Assembly: GCF_003583725.1 (NCBI RefSeq)
Contig: NZ_QXTF01000001.1
Span: 620,001 to 684,000, forward strand
From: Sphingomonas edaphi
GTDB lineage: Bacteria; Pseudomonadota; Alphaproteobacteria; Sphingomonadales; Sphingomonadaceae
Reading direction: 5' to 3'
DNA: 64,000 nucleotides
Numbering within the stretch: position 1 is the first letter of the stretch; every line of letters starts with the position of its first letter. This document shows, in pieces, positions 1-8,574 of the stretch. The translations under genes were made by a program, and so were the position numbers. The notes beneath the pieces were generated by a model that saw only the letters and a list, made by a program, of their open reading frames with translations, searched no databases and had not been told where the DNA came from.

Positions 1-161
1 GGCAATTGAACCGTCAGCTCGCCTTGCCGCGCTTCCCCTGGAAGTGCGATGCCCGCAAGGGTACGCCCGCCTCGTTGCGAGCCGAGCGTCCAGGCAAGCG
101 CCGCCGCGACGAGCAGCGCACCCGCGCCAATGGCCAACCCGGTCTTTCTTCGCCCGTCCAT
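1..161 (-). CDS. N-terminus of a membrane-anchored or exported protein (partial)
   Basis: The gene leaves the window at its left edge, so only about 53 codons are visible. It starts at ATG 161 on the minus strand, and an in-frame TAG lies three codons upstream, which fixes the start. Residues 1-6 are basic (MDGRRK). A hydrophobic stretch of about 20 residues follows, ending near AWTLGS, typical of a signal peptide or N-terminal anchor. The gene diverges from rne. In sphingomonads a divergent N-acetylmuramoyl-L-alanine amidase often sits here, so that is a synteny-based guess; no catalytic motif is visible in the fragment. Confidence 0.55.
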   Translation of the reverse strand, partial: MDGRRKTGLAIGAGALLVAAALAWTLGSQRGGRTLAGIALPGEARQGELTVQL

Positions 162-526
162 CGCGCGAAACTACGATGGGCCGGTCGCATCGCCAAGGCC
201 CGCAGGCGCAACATTTGCAGTCGCTGGGCAGTTGCGGCCAAAGGGCCACGGTGCTAACCGATTTCGTCTTTCCCGGACTTTGGGAAGGATAGTTGCCGCG
301 GCCTCTCGGATCCGCGGCCTTCAAGGTTGACGCTGCATGATGCCAAACGACGACACCTCCATGCTCCGCAAAGGGCATGGCCGCGCGTCGTTCGCGCCAC
401 GAATCGCGAGGCATCGCGCAGCAGAGGCAATTTCCGCACATCTTGCCGGACTGCTCGAAGCACCGGCCATCATCATGACGCGCCGCCGGCCCCATCGGGT
501 CGCGCCCCGCGTCCGGAGAATTTTCA
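162..526. promoter_or_regulatory. 365-base non-coding interval: rne leader and divergent promoter region
   Basis: No open frame here looks like a protein. The interval must carry the promoter of the leftward gene and the promoter plus 5' leader of rne. A GC-rich inverted repeat, GCCGCGG at 295-301 and CCGCGGC at 312-318, could form a 7-bp stem with a 10-base loop. RNase E genes in other bacteria are often feedback-controlled through structured leaders; that function is inferred here. Confidence 0.4.
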
Positions 527-3046
527 ATGTCCATGCGCATGCTGATCGACGCGCGCCACCCGGAGGAGACCCGGGTCGCCGTCGCCAAGGGAAACCGGAT
601 CGAGGAATTTGATTTCGAATCCTCGGAGCACAAACAGCTCAAAGGCAATATCTACCTAGCCAAGGTCACCCGCGTCGAACCGTCGCTCCAGGCGGCATTC
701 GTCGATTATGGCGGCAATCGGCACGGGTTCCTCGCGTTCAGCGAAATCCACCCCGACTATTACCAAATCCCCAAGGCGGATCGCGACGCACTGCTGGCCG
801 AAGAGGCAGAGCATGCAGCCGAGGAAGAACGCCTTCGCGCCGCCGAATATGAAGCGGACGACGCCGAGGATGGCGACACCAGCGAGGACGCTGGCGAACC
901 GTCGGGCGACTATGACGAAGCGCACGAAGTCGGCACGGGGTCGGCCCGTTCACCCGTGGACGAGAGTGCCGCCGAAGAGCTTCGCAAAAAGCGCCAGGCG
1001 CTTCGCCGCCGCTACAAGATTCAGGACGTCATCCAGCGCCGGCAGGTTCTGCTAGTCCAGGTCGTCAAGGAAGAGCGCGGCAACAAGGGCGCTGCGCTGA
1101 CCACCTATCTCAGCCTCGCCGGTCGTTATTGCGTGCTGATGCCCAACACGTCTCACGGCGGCGGGATCAGTCGGAAGATTTCTAACGGCGCCGACCGCAA
1201 GCGGTTGAAGTCGATCATCTCCGACCTAAAGCTGCCCTCGACCATGGGCCTGATTGTCCGCACCGCGGGCCTGTCGCGCACCAAGACCGAGATAAAGCGC
1301 GACTTCGATTATCTTGCCCGCCTGTGGGACGAAATCCGTGAAAAAACGCTCGCAAGCTCTGCCCCTGCCCTGATCTATCGCGACAGCGACCTGATCAAGC
1401 GGGCGATCCGCGACCTTTATCATCGCGAGATCGACGAGGTGATCGTCGAGGGCGAGGACGGCTACAAGGCCGCGCGCGGCTTCATGAAGCTGCTGATGCC
1501 GAGCCATGTCCGCAAGGTCCAGCAATATGTCGACCCGACGCCGGTCTTCCAGCGCTATGGGGTCGAAGATCAGTTGACCGCAATGTATCAGCCGGTCGTG
1601 CAGCTGAAGTCGGGCGGCTATCTGGTTATCAACCCGACAGAGGCTCTTGTCAGCATCGACATCAACTCGGGCCGTTCGACGCGCGAACATAATATCGAGC
1701 AGACCGCGTTCGCGACCAACTTGGAAGCGGCGGCGGAAATCGCCCGCCAACTCCGCCTGCGCGACATGGCCGGCCTGGTCGTCATCGACTTTATCGACAT
1801 GGAGCAGAACAGCCATGTCCGAAAGGTCGAGAAGGCGATGAAGGAAGCGCTGAAGAACGACCGCGCCCGAATTCAGGTTGGGCGGATTTCGGGATTTGGC
1901 CTGATGGAAATGAGCCGTCAGCGCCTTCGCACCGGCGTGCTCGAAGCGTCGACCAAGGCTTGCCCGCATTGCGAAGGCACCGGCCTGATGCGCACGGCAT
2001 CGTCGTCCGGCCTCAGCGCACTTCGCATTATTGAAGACGAAGCAGCCCGCGGTCGCGGCGACCGCATCCTGCTGCGCGCAGGTCGCGAGGCTGCAATCTA
2101 CGTCCTTAACAAGAAGCGCGCCGAGCTTGCGGAGATCGAGGAACGCTATGGCGTGACCGTCGAGATCATGATCGACGAAGCGTTTGAAGGCGCCCGGATG
2201 ACGGTAGAAAGCTCTGGCGGCCGTCCAGTGATGAAGGAACGACCGGCATTGGCCCCGATCGTCGAGGAGGATGACGATCTTCCCGCGGAAATCGACGATG
2301 ATGAGGAGGAAGAAGAAGCTGCTTCGTCCCGCGGTGAGCCTCGCGAAGACGATGAGGATCGCGGCAACCGTCGCCGCCGTCGCCGTCGTCGTGGTGGCCG
2401 AGGGCGCAACCGCCGCGAAGACGGCGCGGAGGATCTGTCTACGGAGGAAAGAGCCGTCGAGGAGAACGGCGAGATTTCTGAAGCAGGTGAAATTTCGGAT
2501 TCTGATGGTGAGACCCACGATGGCGAGCGGTCACGTCCACGTCGCGGGCGTCGAGGCGGCCGTGGGCGCCGCGGACGCGGCAGCGCTGAGGGCGTCGAGA
2601 CAGTAGCTGACGAGGCGCAGGTGGTTGAGGCCGATTCATCGCCGATGATCGAGACGCCAGCTTCCGAAGAAGAGCCGATCACTGCGTTGGAAGCCGACGT
2701 CCAAGAGAAGCCCAAGACCCGTCGCCGTCCGCGCGCCCGCAAGGGCGACGCAGTCGATGCAACGCCCGCGGTGGAGACACCAGCTCCAATTGAAGAGCCT
2801 GCGGAAGCGGTGGCGGAAGAGAAGCCCAAGCGCCGCTCGCGCGCGAAGAAGGCCGAAGATCAGCCCGCAGACGAAGCGGCTATCAAGACTGCGCCCAAAA
2901 GGGCGTCACGCTCGAAGACGAAAGATGCTCCGTCTGCACCGGAACCGGCCAACGTCGACAGCGCTCCGGCCCCTGTTGACGCCGCACCGGTCAATGACGA
3001 AACGTCCGAACCGCGGCGCGGATGGTGGCAGCGGACTTTCGGCTAA
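527..3046 (+). CDS. rne: Ribonuclease E/G family endoribonuclease
   Basis: Single-strand endoribonuclease for mRNA decay and for rRNA and tRNA processing, 839 residues. The S1 RNA-binding domain begins near residue 35 and is split by a very acidic insert at about residues 85-160, typical of alphaproteobacterial RNase E. The two metal-binding aspartates are D378 (SIDINSGRST) and D421 (VVIDFIDM), 43 residues apart as in E. coli (D303/D346). The zinc-link CPHC follows at C479/C482. From about residue 580 the protein is low-complexity, alternating acidic blocks with arginine-rich blocks (RRRRRRRRGGRGRNRR) and a lysine/alanine-rich tail. This matches the unstructured degradosome scaffold and RNA-binding region. 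It ends in WWQRTFG. A hairpin at 3068-3102 probably ends the transcript. Confidence 0.97.
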   Translation: MSMRMLIDARHPEETRVAVAKGNRIEEFDFESSEHKQLKGNIYLAKVTRVEPSLQAAFVDYGGNRHGFLAFSEIHPDYYQIPKADRDALLAEEAEHAAEEERLRAAEYEADDAEDGDTSEDAGEPSGDYDEAHEVGTGSARSPVDESAAEELRKKRQALRRRYKIQDVIQRRQVLLVQVVKEERGNKGAALTTYLSLAGRYCVLMPNTSHGGGISRKISNGADRKRLKSIISDLKLPSTMGLIVRTAGLSRTKTEIKRDFDYLARLWDEIREKTLASSAPALIYRDSDLIKRAIRDLYHREIDEVIVEGEDGYKAARGFMKLLMPSHVRKVQQYVDPTPVFQRYGVEDQLTAMYQPVVQLKSGGYLVINPTEALVSIDINSGRSTREHNIEQTAFATNLEAAAEIARQLRLRDMAGLVVIDFIDMEQNSHVRKVEKAMKEALKNDRARIQVGRISGFGLMEMSRQRLRTGVLEASTKACPHCEGTGLMRTASSSGLSALRIIEDEAARGRGDRILLRAGREAAIYVLNKKRAELAEIEERYGVTVEIMIDEAFEGARMTVESSGGRPVMKERPALAPIVEEDDDLPAEIDDDEEEEEAASSRGEPREDDEDRGNRRRRRRRRGGRGRNRREDGAEDLSTEERAVEENGEISEAGEISDSDGETHDGERSRPRRGRRGGRGRRGRGSAEGVETVADEAQVVEADSSPMIETPASEEEPITALEADVQEKPKTRRRPRARKGDAVDATPAVETPAPIEEPAEAVAEEKPKRRSRAKKAEDQPADEAAIKTAPKRASRSKTKDAPSAPEPANVDSAPAPVDAAPVNDETSEPRRGWWQRTFG

Positions 3047-3067
3047 AGCGTGAACGAACCGTCGATG

Positions 3068-3102
3068 AAACCGGGCCGGACCACTTATGACGGGCCGGTT
3101 TT
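3068..3102 (+). terminator. Probable intrinsic terminator after rne
   Basis: AAACCGG at 3068-3074 pairs with CCGGTTT at 3095-3101. Two further C-G pairs lie inside one mismatch, and a short T run (3099-3102) follows. Its position, 22 bases after the rne stop and before the signal peptide of the next protein, supports starting the next gene at 3140 rather than at GTG 3050. Confidence 0.5.
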
Positions 3103-3139
3103 CATCGGCCGTTCATATGAGCAGTGGGACAGCCTGCCT

Positions 3140-4513
3140 ATGACCGCCCGGCTTTCCCGCCTGGTCCGGCTTTTCATGCTTGGCCTTGCGCTGTTCTTCG
3201 CTGCCACCCGTCCGGCGATGGCGCAATCCCTGCTTCGCGACAGCGAAACTGAAAAGCTGTTCAAGGATATCAGCGATCCGCTAATCATCGCGGCCGGTCT
3301 CGACCCGAAGAGCGTCAAGGTCGTTCTGGTCAACGATCCAGAGATCAACGCCTTCGTTGCGCAGGGGCAGGTCGTTTACATTCACAGTGGGCTGCTGACC
3401 GCTTCGGACAATGTGAACCAGCTGCAGGGCGTCATCGCGCATGAGCTAGGCCATGTCGCGGGCGGGCACGCGATCCGGATTTACGACGGCGCCAACAAGG
3501 CGACGGTCATTACACTTTTGAGCCTTGTGCTGGGGGCAGCGGCCATCGCAGCCGGCGCCGGCGAGGCAGGACTAGGCATTCTTCAGGCCGGACAGCAAGC
3601 CGCGCTTGGGAGTTTCTTGGCCTTCACACGAGCGCAGGAATCCAGCGCGGACCTTGCCGGCGCTGCGTACCTTTCGAAGGCTGGAGTAACCGGCAAGGGC
3701 AGCCTCGAATTCTTCAAGAAACTTCAGAACCAAGAGTATCGCCTGGCGATCTACGCCAAGGATAGCTACGACCGCACTCACCCGCTCTCGAGCGAGCGGA
3801 TTCAGTCCCTGACGGAGCTGTACAAAAAGGATGCTGCATGGAGCCGATCGGTCGATCCGGCCTTGGAAGCCCGGTTTCAGCGGGTCAAGGCGAAGCTTGT
3901 CGGATACGTTACGCCCAAGCAGGCGGTGACCCTATATCCCGAAAGCAACCAGAGCATCCCGGCGCACTATGCGAGAGCATACGCCTACCACTTGGGAGCG
4001 TATCCAGATAAGGCGGAGCACGAAGCCGATGCGTTGCTTTCCATATCGCCGGACGATCCATTTTTCCTTGAGCTTAAAGGCCAGATTCTGCTGGAAGGCG
4101 GCAAGCCGAACCAGGCGCTCGCGCCGCTTCGGAAGGCCGTCGCCAATGCGCCCGACATGCCGATGATAGCTGTCATGCTCGGCCACGCGCTGATTGCGTC
4201 GGAAGACCCGGCGAATTTCGCCGAAGCGAAGCAGGTCCTGAAAAATGCGGTTAACCGCGACAACGACAATCCCTTCGCCTGGTATCAGCTCGGCGTGATT
4301 TACGATCGCGAGGGCGACCTACCCCGGGCAGCACTTGCAACGGCCGAGCGGAATAACCTCGAAGGCAAGAATAAGCTGGCCTTGTCCAGCGCCCGCACGG
4401 CCATGGCCGGCCTGAAACCAGGAACGCCAGACTATCTACGCGCGCAGGATATTGCCATGGTGTCCGAAGAAGCGGTGAAGAAGGACAAGAAAAAAGGTGA
4501 CCGAGAGCGGTAA
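3140..4513 (+). CDS. M48 family metalloprotease with TPR domain (BepA/YfgC-like)
   Basis: Exported zinc protease of the BepA type, 457 residues from ATG 3140. Family members work in the periplasm on assembly or degradation of outer-membrane proteins. The signal peptide occupies residues 1-29 and ends in MAQ. The zinc motif is HELGH at 101-105, and the third ligand region is QESSADLAG. The second half has tetratricopeptide-like helical repeats. A longer frame begins at GTG 3050, but that would put 30 polar residues before the signal peptide and would include the rne terminator, so ATG 3140 is preferred. The gene overlaps the following DsbA-like gene by 17 bases, which suggests translational coupling of two envelope quality-control proteins. 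Confidence 0.9.
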   Translation: MTARLSRLVRLFMLGLALFFAATRPAMAQSLLRDSETEKLFKDISDPLIIAAGLDPKSVKVVLVNDPEINAFVAQGQVVYIHSGLLTASDNVNQLQGVIAHELGHVAGGHAIRIYDGANKATVITLLSLVLGAAAIAAGAGEAGLGILQAGQQAALGSFLAFTRAQESSADLAGAAYLSKAGVTGKGSLEFFKKLQNQEYRLAIYAKDSYDRTHPLSSERIQSLTELYKKDAAWSRSVDPALEARFQRVKAKLVGYVTPKQAVTLYPESNQSIPAHYARAYAYHLGAYPDKAEHEADALLSISPDDPFFLELKGQILLEGGKPNQALAPLRKAVANAPDMPMIAVMLGHALIASEDPANFAEAKQVLKNAVNRDNDNPFAWYQLGVIYDREGDLPRAALATAERNNLEGKNKLALSSARTAMAGLKPGTPDYLRAQDIAMVSEEAVKKDKKKGDRER

Positions 4514-5204
4514 GACGTCCTGGGGGGCGGCAATTGGAGGGGGGATCGTCGGTGCGGTCCTTACCGCTGCTGGACTGATGCTCGCCGGCCCATCGATGTT
4601 CGGTGAGAAGATCGTTCGAGACGCGCTAGTCGCTAACCCTGAAATCATCATGGAAGCGGGCGACTCCCTTCGCGACAAACAGTTCGCCCAGACCCTGGCG
4701 CCCATTCGGGCCAGCTTGGAAACGCCGTTCCATTCAAGCTGGAAAGGTGCGACCCAGCCAAAGGTCACCATGACCTATTTCTTCGACTACGCCTGCGGCT
4801 ATTGCCGCCAGAGCAATCCCGACATCGAGCGGCTAATCGCCGAGAACAAGGACCTTCGCGTTATCTATCGCGAACTGCCGATCCTGGGGCCAGACAGCGT
4901 GGCAGCAGCGCGCGTCTCGCTGGCTGCTTCCAAGGCCGGCAAGTTCGCCGCCTATCACGACGCGCTCAACGCGGCCGGTCGACCAAGTCCAGAAACGATC
5001 GCGCAGGCTGCACGCGCCGCCGGCGTTCCCGCTCGCCCCGACAACGACCCGGCGCAGGAAGCGGAGCTCCGCGCGAACATGGGGCTAGCCAGCCAGCTCG
5101 GCGCAACGGGCACCCCGTTGTTCATCGTCGGCGACCGAGTGATCAACTCCGCGGTAGGCTACGAGGGGCTGAAGACCGCGATCGAGGCGGCGCGCAAAGG
5201 TTAA
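4497..5204 (+). CDS. DsbA family thiol:disulfide oxidoreductase
   Basis: Periplasmic thioredoxin-fold protein, 235 residues, starting at GTG 4497 inside the end of the M48 gene. Residues 8-28 form a glycine/alanine-rich membrane anchor or uncleaved signal. The active-site motif is C100-G-Y-C103 in the context FDYACGYCRQ, and the cis-proline loop is GATGTPLF. The CGYC motif and the N-terminal helical segment resemble the Com1/ScsC-like branch more than classical CPHC DsbA, so isomerase or reductase activity is possible. Its stop shares TTAA with the stop of the convergent rlmE gene. Confidence 0.88.
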   Translation: MTESGKTSWGAAIGGGIVGAVLTAAGLMLAGPSMFGEKIVRDALVANPEIIMEAGDSLRDKQFAQTLAPIRASLETPFHSSWKGATQPKVTMTYFFDYACGYCRQSNPDIERLIAENKDLRVIYRELPILGPDSVAAARVSLAASKAGKFAAYHDALNAAGRPSPETIAQAARAAGVPARPDNDPAQEAELRANMGLASQLGATGTPLFIVGDRVINSAVGYEGLKTAIEAARKG

Positions 5205-5848
5205 TCCGCCCTGCCCTTGAAACCTTGGGCAATCACGTACCATTCGCTCGAGTCTTTGCGGCTGGCAGGCGGTTTGGCATGCTTCACCGCTGTGAAATGC
5301 CGCTTAAGCTCGGCAACGAGGTTATTGTCGGCCCCGCCGGCTAATACTTTGGCGACATAGGCCCCGCCGGGCCGAAGTATCTCTGTCGCGAACTCCAGCC
5401 CGGCCTCTACCAGAGCCATGGTCCGCAGGTGATCGGTTTGCGGATGCCCGACGGTGTTGGCCGCCATGTCCGACATGACTAGATCGGCTTCGTTCACGCC
5501 AAGAGCCGCACGAAGCTTCGCTGGAGCTGCCTCGTCCATAAAGTCCATCTGCAGGACGGCGACGCCGTCGAGCGGGTCAGTAGGCAAAAGGTCGATACCA
5601 GCGATCTTGGCGGAGGGCGACTTGCGGCGAACGACCTGGCTCCAGCCGCCCGGTGCGATGCCAAGGTCGACAACCGCCTTCACGCCCTTGAGCAGACCGA
5701 ACCTCTCGTCGAGCTCGATCAGCTTGTAGGCTGCGCGGCTGCGATAGCCTTCGGCTTTCGCACGCTTCACGTAGGGATCGTTGAGTTGCCGCTCAAGCCA
5801 ACGGGTCGAGCTGACCTTGCGCCCCTTGGCGGTCTTGAGGCGCTTCAT
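5201..5848 (-). CDS. rlmE: 23S rRNA (uridine-2'-O)-methyltransferase
   Basis: Cytoplasmic methyltransferase that modifies the ribose of U2552 (E. coli numbering) in the A-loop of 23S rRNA with SAM, 215 residues. The SAM motif is VVDLGIAPGGWSQV. The catalytic K-D-K-E set is visible as the lysine in RAAYKLIELDE, the aspartate in MSDMAANTVG, the lysine in AKVLAGG and the glutamate in SSEWYVIAQGFK. The basic N-terminal tail (KRLKTAKGRK) suits RNA binding. The ATG overlaps the upstream phosphatase stop as ATGA, so the two are probably translationally coupled. Confidence 0.95.
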   Translation of the reverse strand: MKRLKTAKGRKVSSTRWLERQLNDPYVKRAKAEGYRSRAAYKLIELDERFGLLKGVKAVVDLGIAPGGWSQVVRRKSPSAKIAGIDLLPTDPLDGVAVLQMDFMDEAAPAKLRAALGVNEADLVMSDMAANTVGHPQTDHLRTMALVEAGLEFATEILRPGGAYVAKVLAGGADNNLVAELKRHFTAVKHAKPPASRKDSSEWYVIAQGFKGRAD

Positions 5849-6888
5849 AGCTGGTAGCCGTCGCGGGCCATCAGGGAGCGGAGGATGCCCTCGCGAATAC
5901 CCCGGTCGGCAATGCCGAGGGTCTCGGCGGGCCAAATGTCGAGGATAGCCTCCAGAATGGCGCAGCCGGCGACGACCATGTCCGCGCGCTCCGCGCCGAT
6001 ACAGGGAAGACCGCAACGTTGATCCAAGTCCATTTCCGCGATCATCGAGGATATCCGGCGCATGTCGCCGACAGGGACGTGAAGTCCATCAACTATGCGT
6101 CGATCGTAAGTCGGCAGTGCGAGATGGACGCTGGCCAGCGTAGTCACCGTGCCGCTAGTGCCCAGCAGCCGGACATTCGACAGGTCGTCCGGCAACATTT
6201 CGACGAACCGTGCGAAGCTGCGCAGGACGCGTTCCCGCATACGCCCGTAAGCCGCGACCCGGTCCTTGCCCTCGATGGCGGCGCGGCCCTCGCTTTCTGT
6301 CAGCGAGACGACGCCCCACGGGGCTGACCACCAGGCGCGGATGCGCGGCGCGTGCTCGCCCTGCTCCACTAGGACCAATTCGGTCGAACCGCCACCGATA
6401 TCGAAGATCAGCGCGGGGCCATCTCCCGGCTCCAGCAATTTATGACAGCCGAGCACCGCGAGCCGCGCTTCTTCCTGCGGTGCGATGATCTCAAGCGCGA
6501 TCCCTGTTTCCCGCCGCACACGCTCGGCAAATTCGCGCCCGTTGGCAGCGCGCCGGCACGCCTCCGTCGCGACAGACCGCGCGAGTGTCACATGCCGACG
6601 CCGCAGCTTCTCGGCACACACAGCGAGAGCGTCGACTGATCGGTCCATCGCACCCTGAGTGAGCCTGCCGCTACTCGACAAGCCCTCCCCAAGCCGGACG
6701 ATGCGAGAGAAGGCATCAAGAACGACAAACCCGCCATCATCGGGACGGGCAATTAATAGCCGGCAATTATTGGTACCAAGGTCCAGCGCGCCGTAAATAT
6801 CGCGCTGATGCCCTCTGCGGAGCGGCGGTTTTCCGCCTGCCGGACCCACAAACCGGGGTGCCGGTGCACTGGCGACCTGCTGCGCCAT
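5845..6888 (-). CDS. Ppx/GppA family exopolyphosphatase / pppGpp phosphohydrolase
   Basis: Sugar-kinase/actin-fold phosphatase, 347 residues. Family members hydrolyse polyphosphate or pppGpp. The phosphate-binding motif DLGTNNCRLLIA follows a 30-residue leader, and the second motif is FDIGGGSTELV. Only the catalytic N-terminal domains are present; the long C-terminal HD-like region of E. coli Ppx is missing, as is usual for this short alphaproteobacterial group. ATG 6888 is chosen, and a GTG two codons earlier (6894) is possible. The gene is coupled to rlmE, a pairing that suggests stringent-response and ribosome-maturation functions in one transcript. Confidence 0.88.
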   Translation of the reverse strand: MAQQVASAPAPRFVGPAGGKPPLRRGHQRDIYGALDLGTNNCRLLIARPDDGGFVVLDAFSRIVRLGEGLSSSGRLTQGAMDRSVDALAVCAEKLRRRHVTLARSVATEACRRAANGREFAERVRRETGIALEIIAPQEEARLAVLGCHKLLEPGDGPALIFDIGGGSTELVLVEQGEHAPRIRAWWSAPWGVVSLTESEGRAAIEGKDRVAAYGRMRERVLRSFARFVEMLPDDLSNVRLLGTSGTVTTLASVHLALPTYDRRIVDGLHVPVGDMRRISSMIAEMDLDQRCGLPCIGAERADMVVAGCAILEAILDIWPAETLGIADRGIREGILRSLMARDGYQL

Positions 6889-7011
6889 CCTCACACGCCC
6901 ATTCTATCCTTGCACCGCCCAAATGCCGGACGGCTGACTTGGCGCCAGACTAACCTGAACTAACCGACAGGCGCAACCGGCAGGATTGACCCCAAAATCG
7001 GGCACTATGCG

Positions 7012-7040
7012 TTGACAGAAACAGGCGGCCTTTCTATCTG
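7012..7040 (+). promoter_or_regulatory. Sigma-70 promoter of tRNA-Gln
   Basis: TTGACA at 7012-7017 and TATCTG at 7035-7040 are separated by 17 bases. This places a transcription start near 7047, about 13 bases before the mature tRNA 5' end. The -35 box matches the consensus exactly. Confidence 0.65.
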
Positions 7041-7059
7041 CCCGCCCGGCGACTGATGT

Positions 7060-7133
7060 TGCCCGATCGTCTAATGGTAAGACTACGGACTCTGACTCCG
7101 TCAATCGTGGTTCGAATCCACGTCGGGCATCCA
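7060..7133 (+). tRNA. tRNA-Gln (anticodon CTG)
   Basis: The acceptor stem TGCCCGA pairs with TCGGGCA, followed by discriminator T and an encoded CCA (7131-7133). The anticodon stem ACGGA/TCCGT closes the loop CTCTGAC, giving anticodon CTG, which reads CAG. The T arm CGTGG-TTCGAAT-CCACG is perfect. The total is 74 bases including CCA. Confidence 0.97.
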
Positions 7134-7196
7134 GCCTCCTCTCTCCTTGCGATCCTCGCTTGAACCGCTTCGCGGGCGCGCGCATGGTTATACGCC

Positions 7197-7934
7197 ATGA
7201 AGATCATCGGCAGCTTTGTTAGTCCCTATGTTCGCAAGGTCCTTGCTTGCCTGGAGTTGAAAGGCATCGATTATGAAGTCGATCCAATCACTCCCTTCTT
7301 TGGCAATGAAGAATTCGCACGGTTGAGTCCGCTCCGGCGCATTCCGGTAATGATGGATGGCGACCTGACTCTGACCGATTCCACCGTCATCTGCGAATAT
7401 CTGGATGAAACGCACCCCAGCCCGCCACTACTACCGGCCGATCCCAAGGAGCGCGCGCGGGCACGATGGCTGGACGAGTTTGCCGACACTCGGCTCGGTG
7501 ACGTTTTCATTTGGGGTCTTTTCTACCCAAAGTTGGTTCATCCACGGGTTTGGGGAGAGCCCGGCGACGAAGCGCGGGTCGAAAGGTCGCTCACCATCGA
7601 AATTCCAACGGTACTCGATTATCTGGAAGGCCAGTTGGTCGGGGGCGAATTTCTATTCGAAACGATCGGATTGGCTGATATTTCCATCGCAAGCTTCTTC
7701 CGCAACGCGGCCTATGCGGGATTCACGGTCGATGCCGCCCAATGGCCGAAAACTGCGCAATATGTCGATTTCGCGCTGCACCAGCCAGTCTTCCGGAAAT
7801 TGCTGAGGCTCGAACAAATCCAGTTAAGCACGTCTATAGCCGGACGTCGGCAGGCACTCGAAAAGGCCGGTGCCCGTCTCACCCCCGATACATTCGGGGA
7901 GAAAGAACCGCGCAGGGGAGTAATGCGGCTTTAG
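7197..7934 (+). CDS. Glutathione S-transferase family protein
   Basis: Cytosolic GST-fold protein, 245 residues. The N-terminal thioredoxin-like domain (residues 1-80) has the SPYVRKVLA helix-1 motif, the cis-proline RIPVM and the glutathione-binding TDSTVICEYLDE. The helical C-terminal domain has the capping box GLADISIAS. The active residue is probably Ser9 in SPYVRKV, so it is most like the theta/beta-type bacterial GSTs. The substrate cannot be told. It stands alone after tRNA-Gln, and its stop shares TTAG with the convergent response regulator. Confidence 0.88.
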   Translation: MKIIGSFVSPYVRKVLACLELKGIDYEVDPITPFFGNEEFARLSPLRRIPVMMDGDLTLTDSTVICEYLDETHPSPPLLPADPKERARARWLDEFADTRLGDVFIWGLFYPKLVHPRVWGEPGDEARVERSLTIEIPTVLDYLEGQLVGGEFLFETIGLADISIASFFRNAAYAGFTVDAAQWPKTAQYVDFALHQPVFRKLLRLEQIQLSTSIAGRRQALEKAGARLTPDTFGEKEPRRGVMRL

Positions 7935-8440
7935 TGCTGCGTTCCGGCGATCCAATGTTCCAGCCGAGTCTTAAACGACCGTCGCGACGGAATGAAACCG
8001 GGTTGGGCCTCGGCCGCTACGCCTTCTGTTACATGGTCGTACAGCTGTAGGTTTACCGGCATTTTCGGGCGGAGCGCCTCACGGCCGCGCATCAGATCCT
8101 CGGCTGCCGCCAGGCTGCGATGGACGTCCTCGGCAGTGAACGGCTTCATCAGGCAGCCAAGCGCCAGGTCAGGCATCGGAAAGTCGGGCGCGCGACCGGT
8201 AATGAAGAAGCAGGGGATGTCGAAATCGCCCATCCGGACGGCAACGGAGAAACCGGTTGTACCACGGGCAAGCCGCAAGTCGACCAATGCCAGATCGGGC
8301 ACATGTTCTTCCGCGGCAGCGACGGCGCTATCGAGATCGTCGGCGGTGGCAACCACGCGATACCGCGGATTGTCCTCGACTAAGTATTTCAGCGTCGTCG
8401 CCAGTTGCGTGTCGTCTTCGACGATCAGGATCTTCAGCAC
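7931..8440 (-). CDS. Single-domain response regulator with C-terminal extension
   Basis: Receiver-domain protein of 169 residues starting at GTG 8440, behind a GGGAGG ribosome site. The phosphoacceptor aspartate is in LALVDLRL, the acidic pair is VEDD near the start, the signalling threonine is in FFITGRAP and the lysine is in CLMKPFT. About 45 residues follow the receiver without a recognisable DNA-binding or enzymatic domain. It may act by protein contact, as single-domain regulators do in alphaproteobacterial stress and phosphorelay pathways. No kinase gene is adjacent, so its partner is unknown. Confidence 0.85.
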   Translation of the reverse strand: MLKILIVEDDTQLATTLKYLVEDNPRYRVVATADDLDSAVAAAEEHVPDLALVDLRLARGTTGFSVAVRMGDFDIPCFFITGRAPDFPMPDLALGCLMKPFTAEDVHRSLAAAEDLMRGREALRPKMPVNLQLYDHVTEGVAAEAQPGFIPSRRSFKTRLEHWIAGTQH

Positions 8441-8574
8441 CGTCAGGCCTCCCCGCCTCCGGCCAAGGTAAATCCTTGCCTTGAAAAGGATTCTGCTTGA
8501 GCGAAAGGCAAACGCGAATCCCCCTTGAACAACGTTAACGCCGAGGTGAGGCCGCCATGCGGCGGGTCGATGGT

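Noticed and set aside
1226-2518. 430-codon open frame antisense to rne
   Set aside because: High GC with codon bias leaves the opposite strand open; the rne protein is full length and strongly conserved here, and the antisense frame has no ribosome site or family features.
3050-3139. GTG start for the M48 protease 30 codons earlier
   Set aside because: It would include the rne terminator hairpin and place a polar stretch before the signal peptide.
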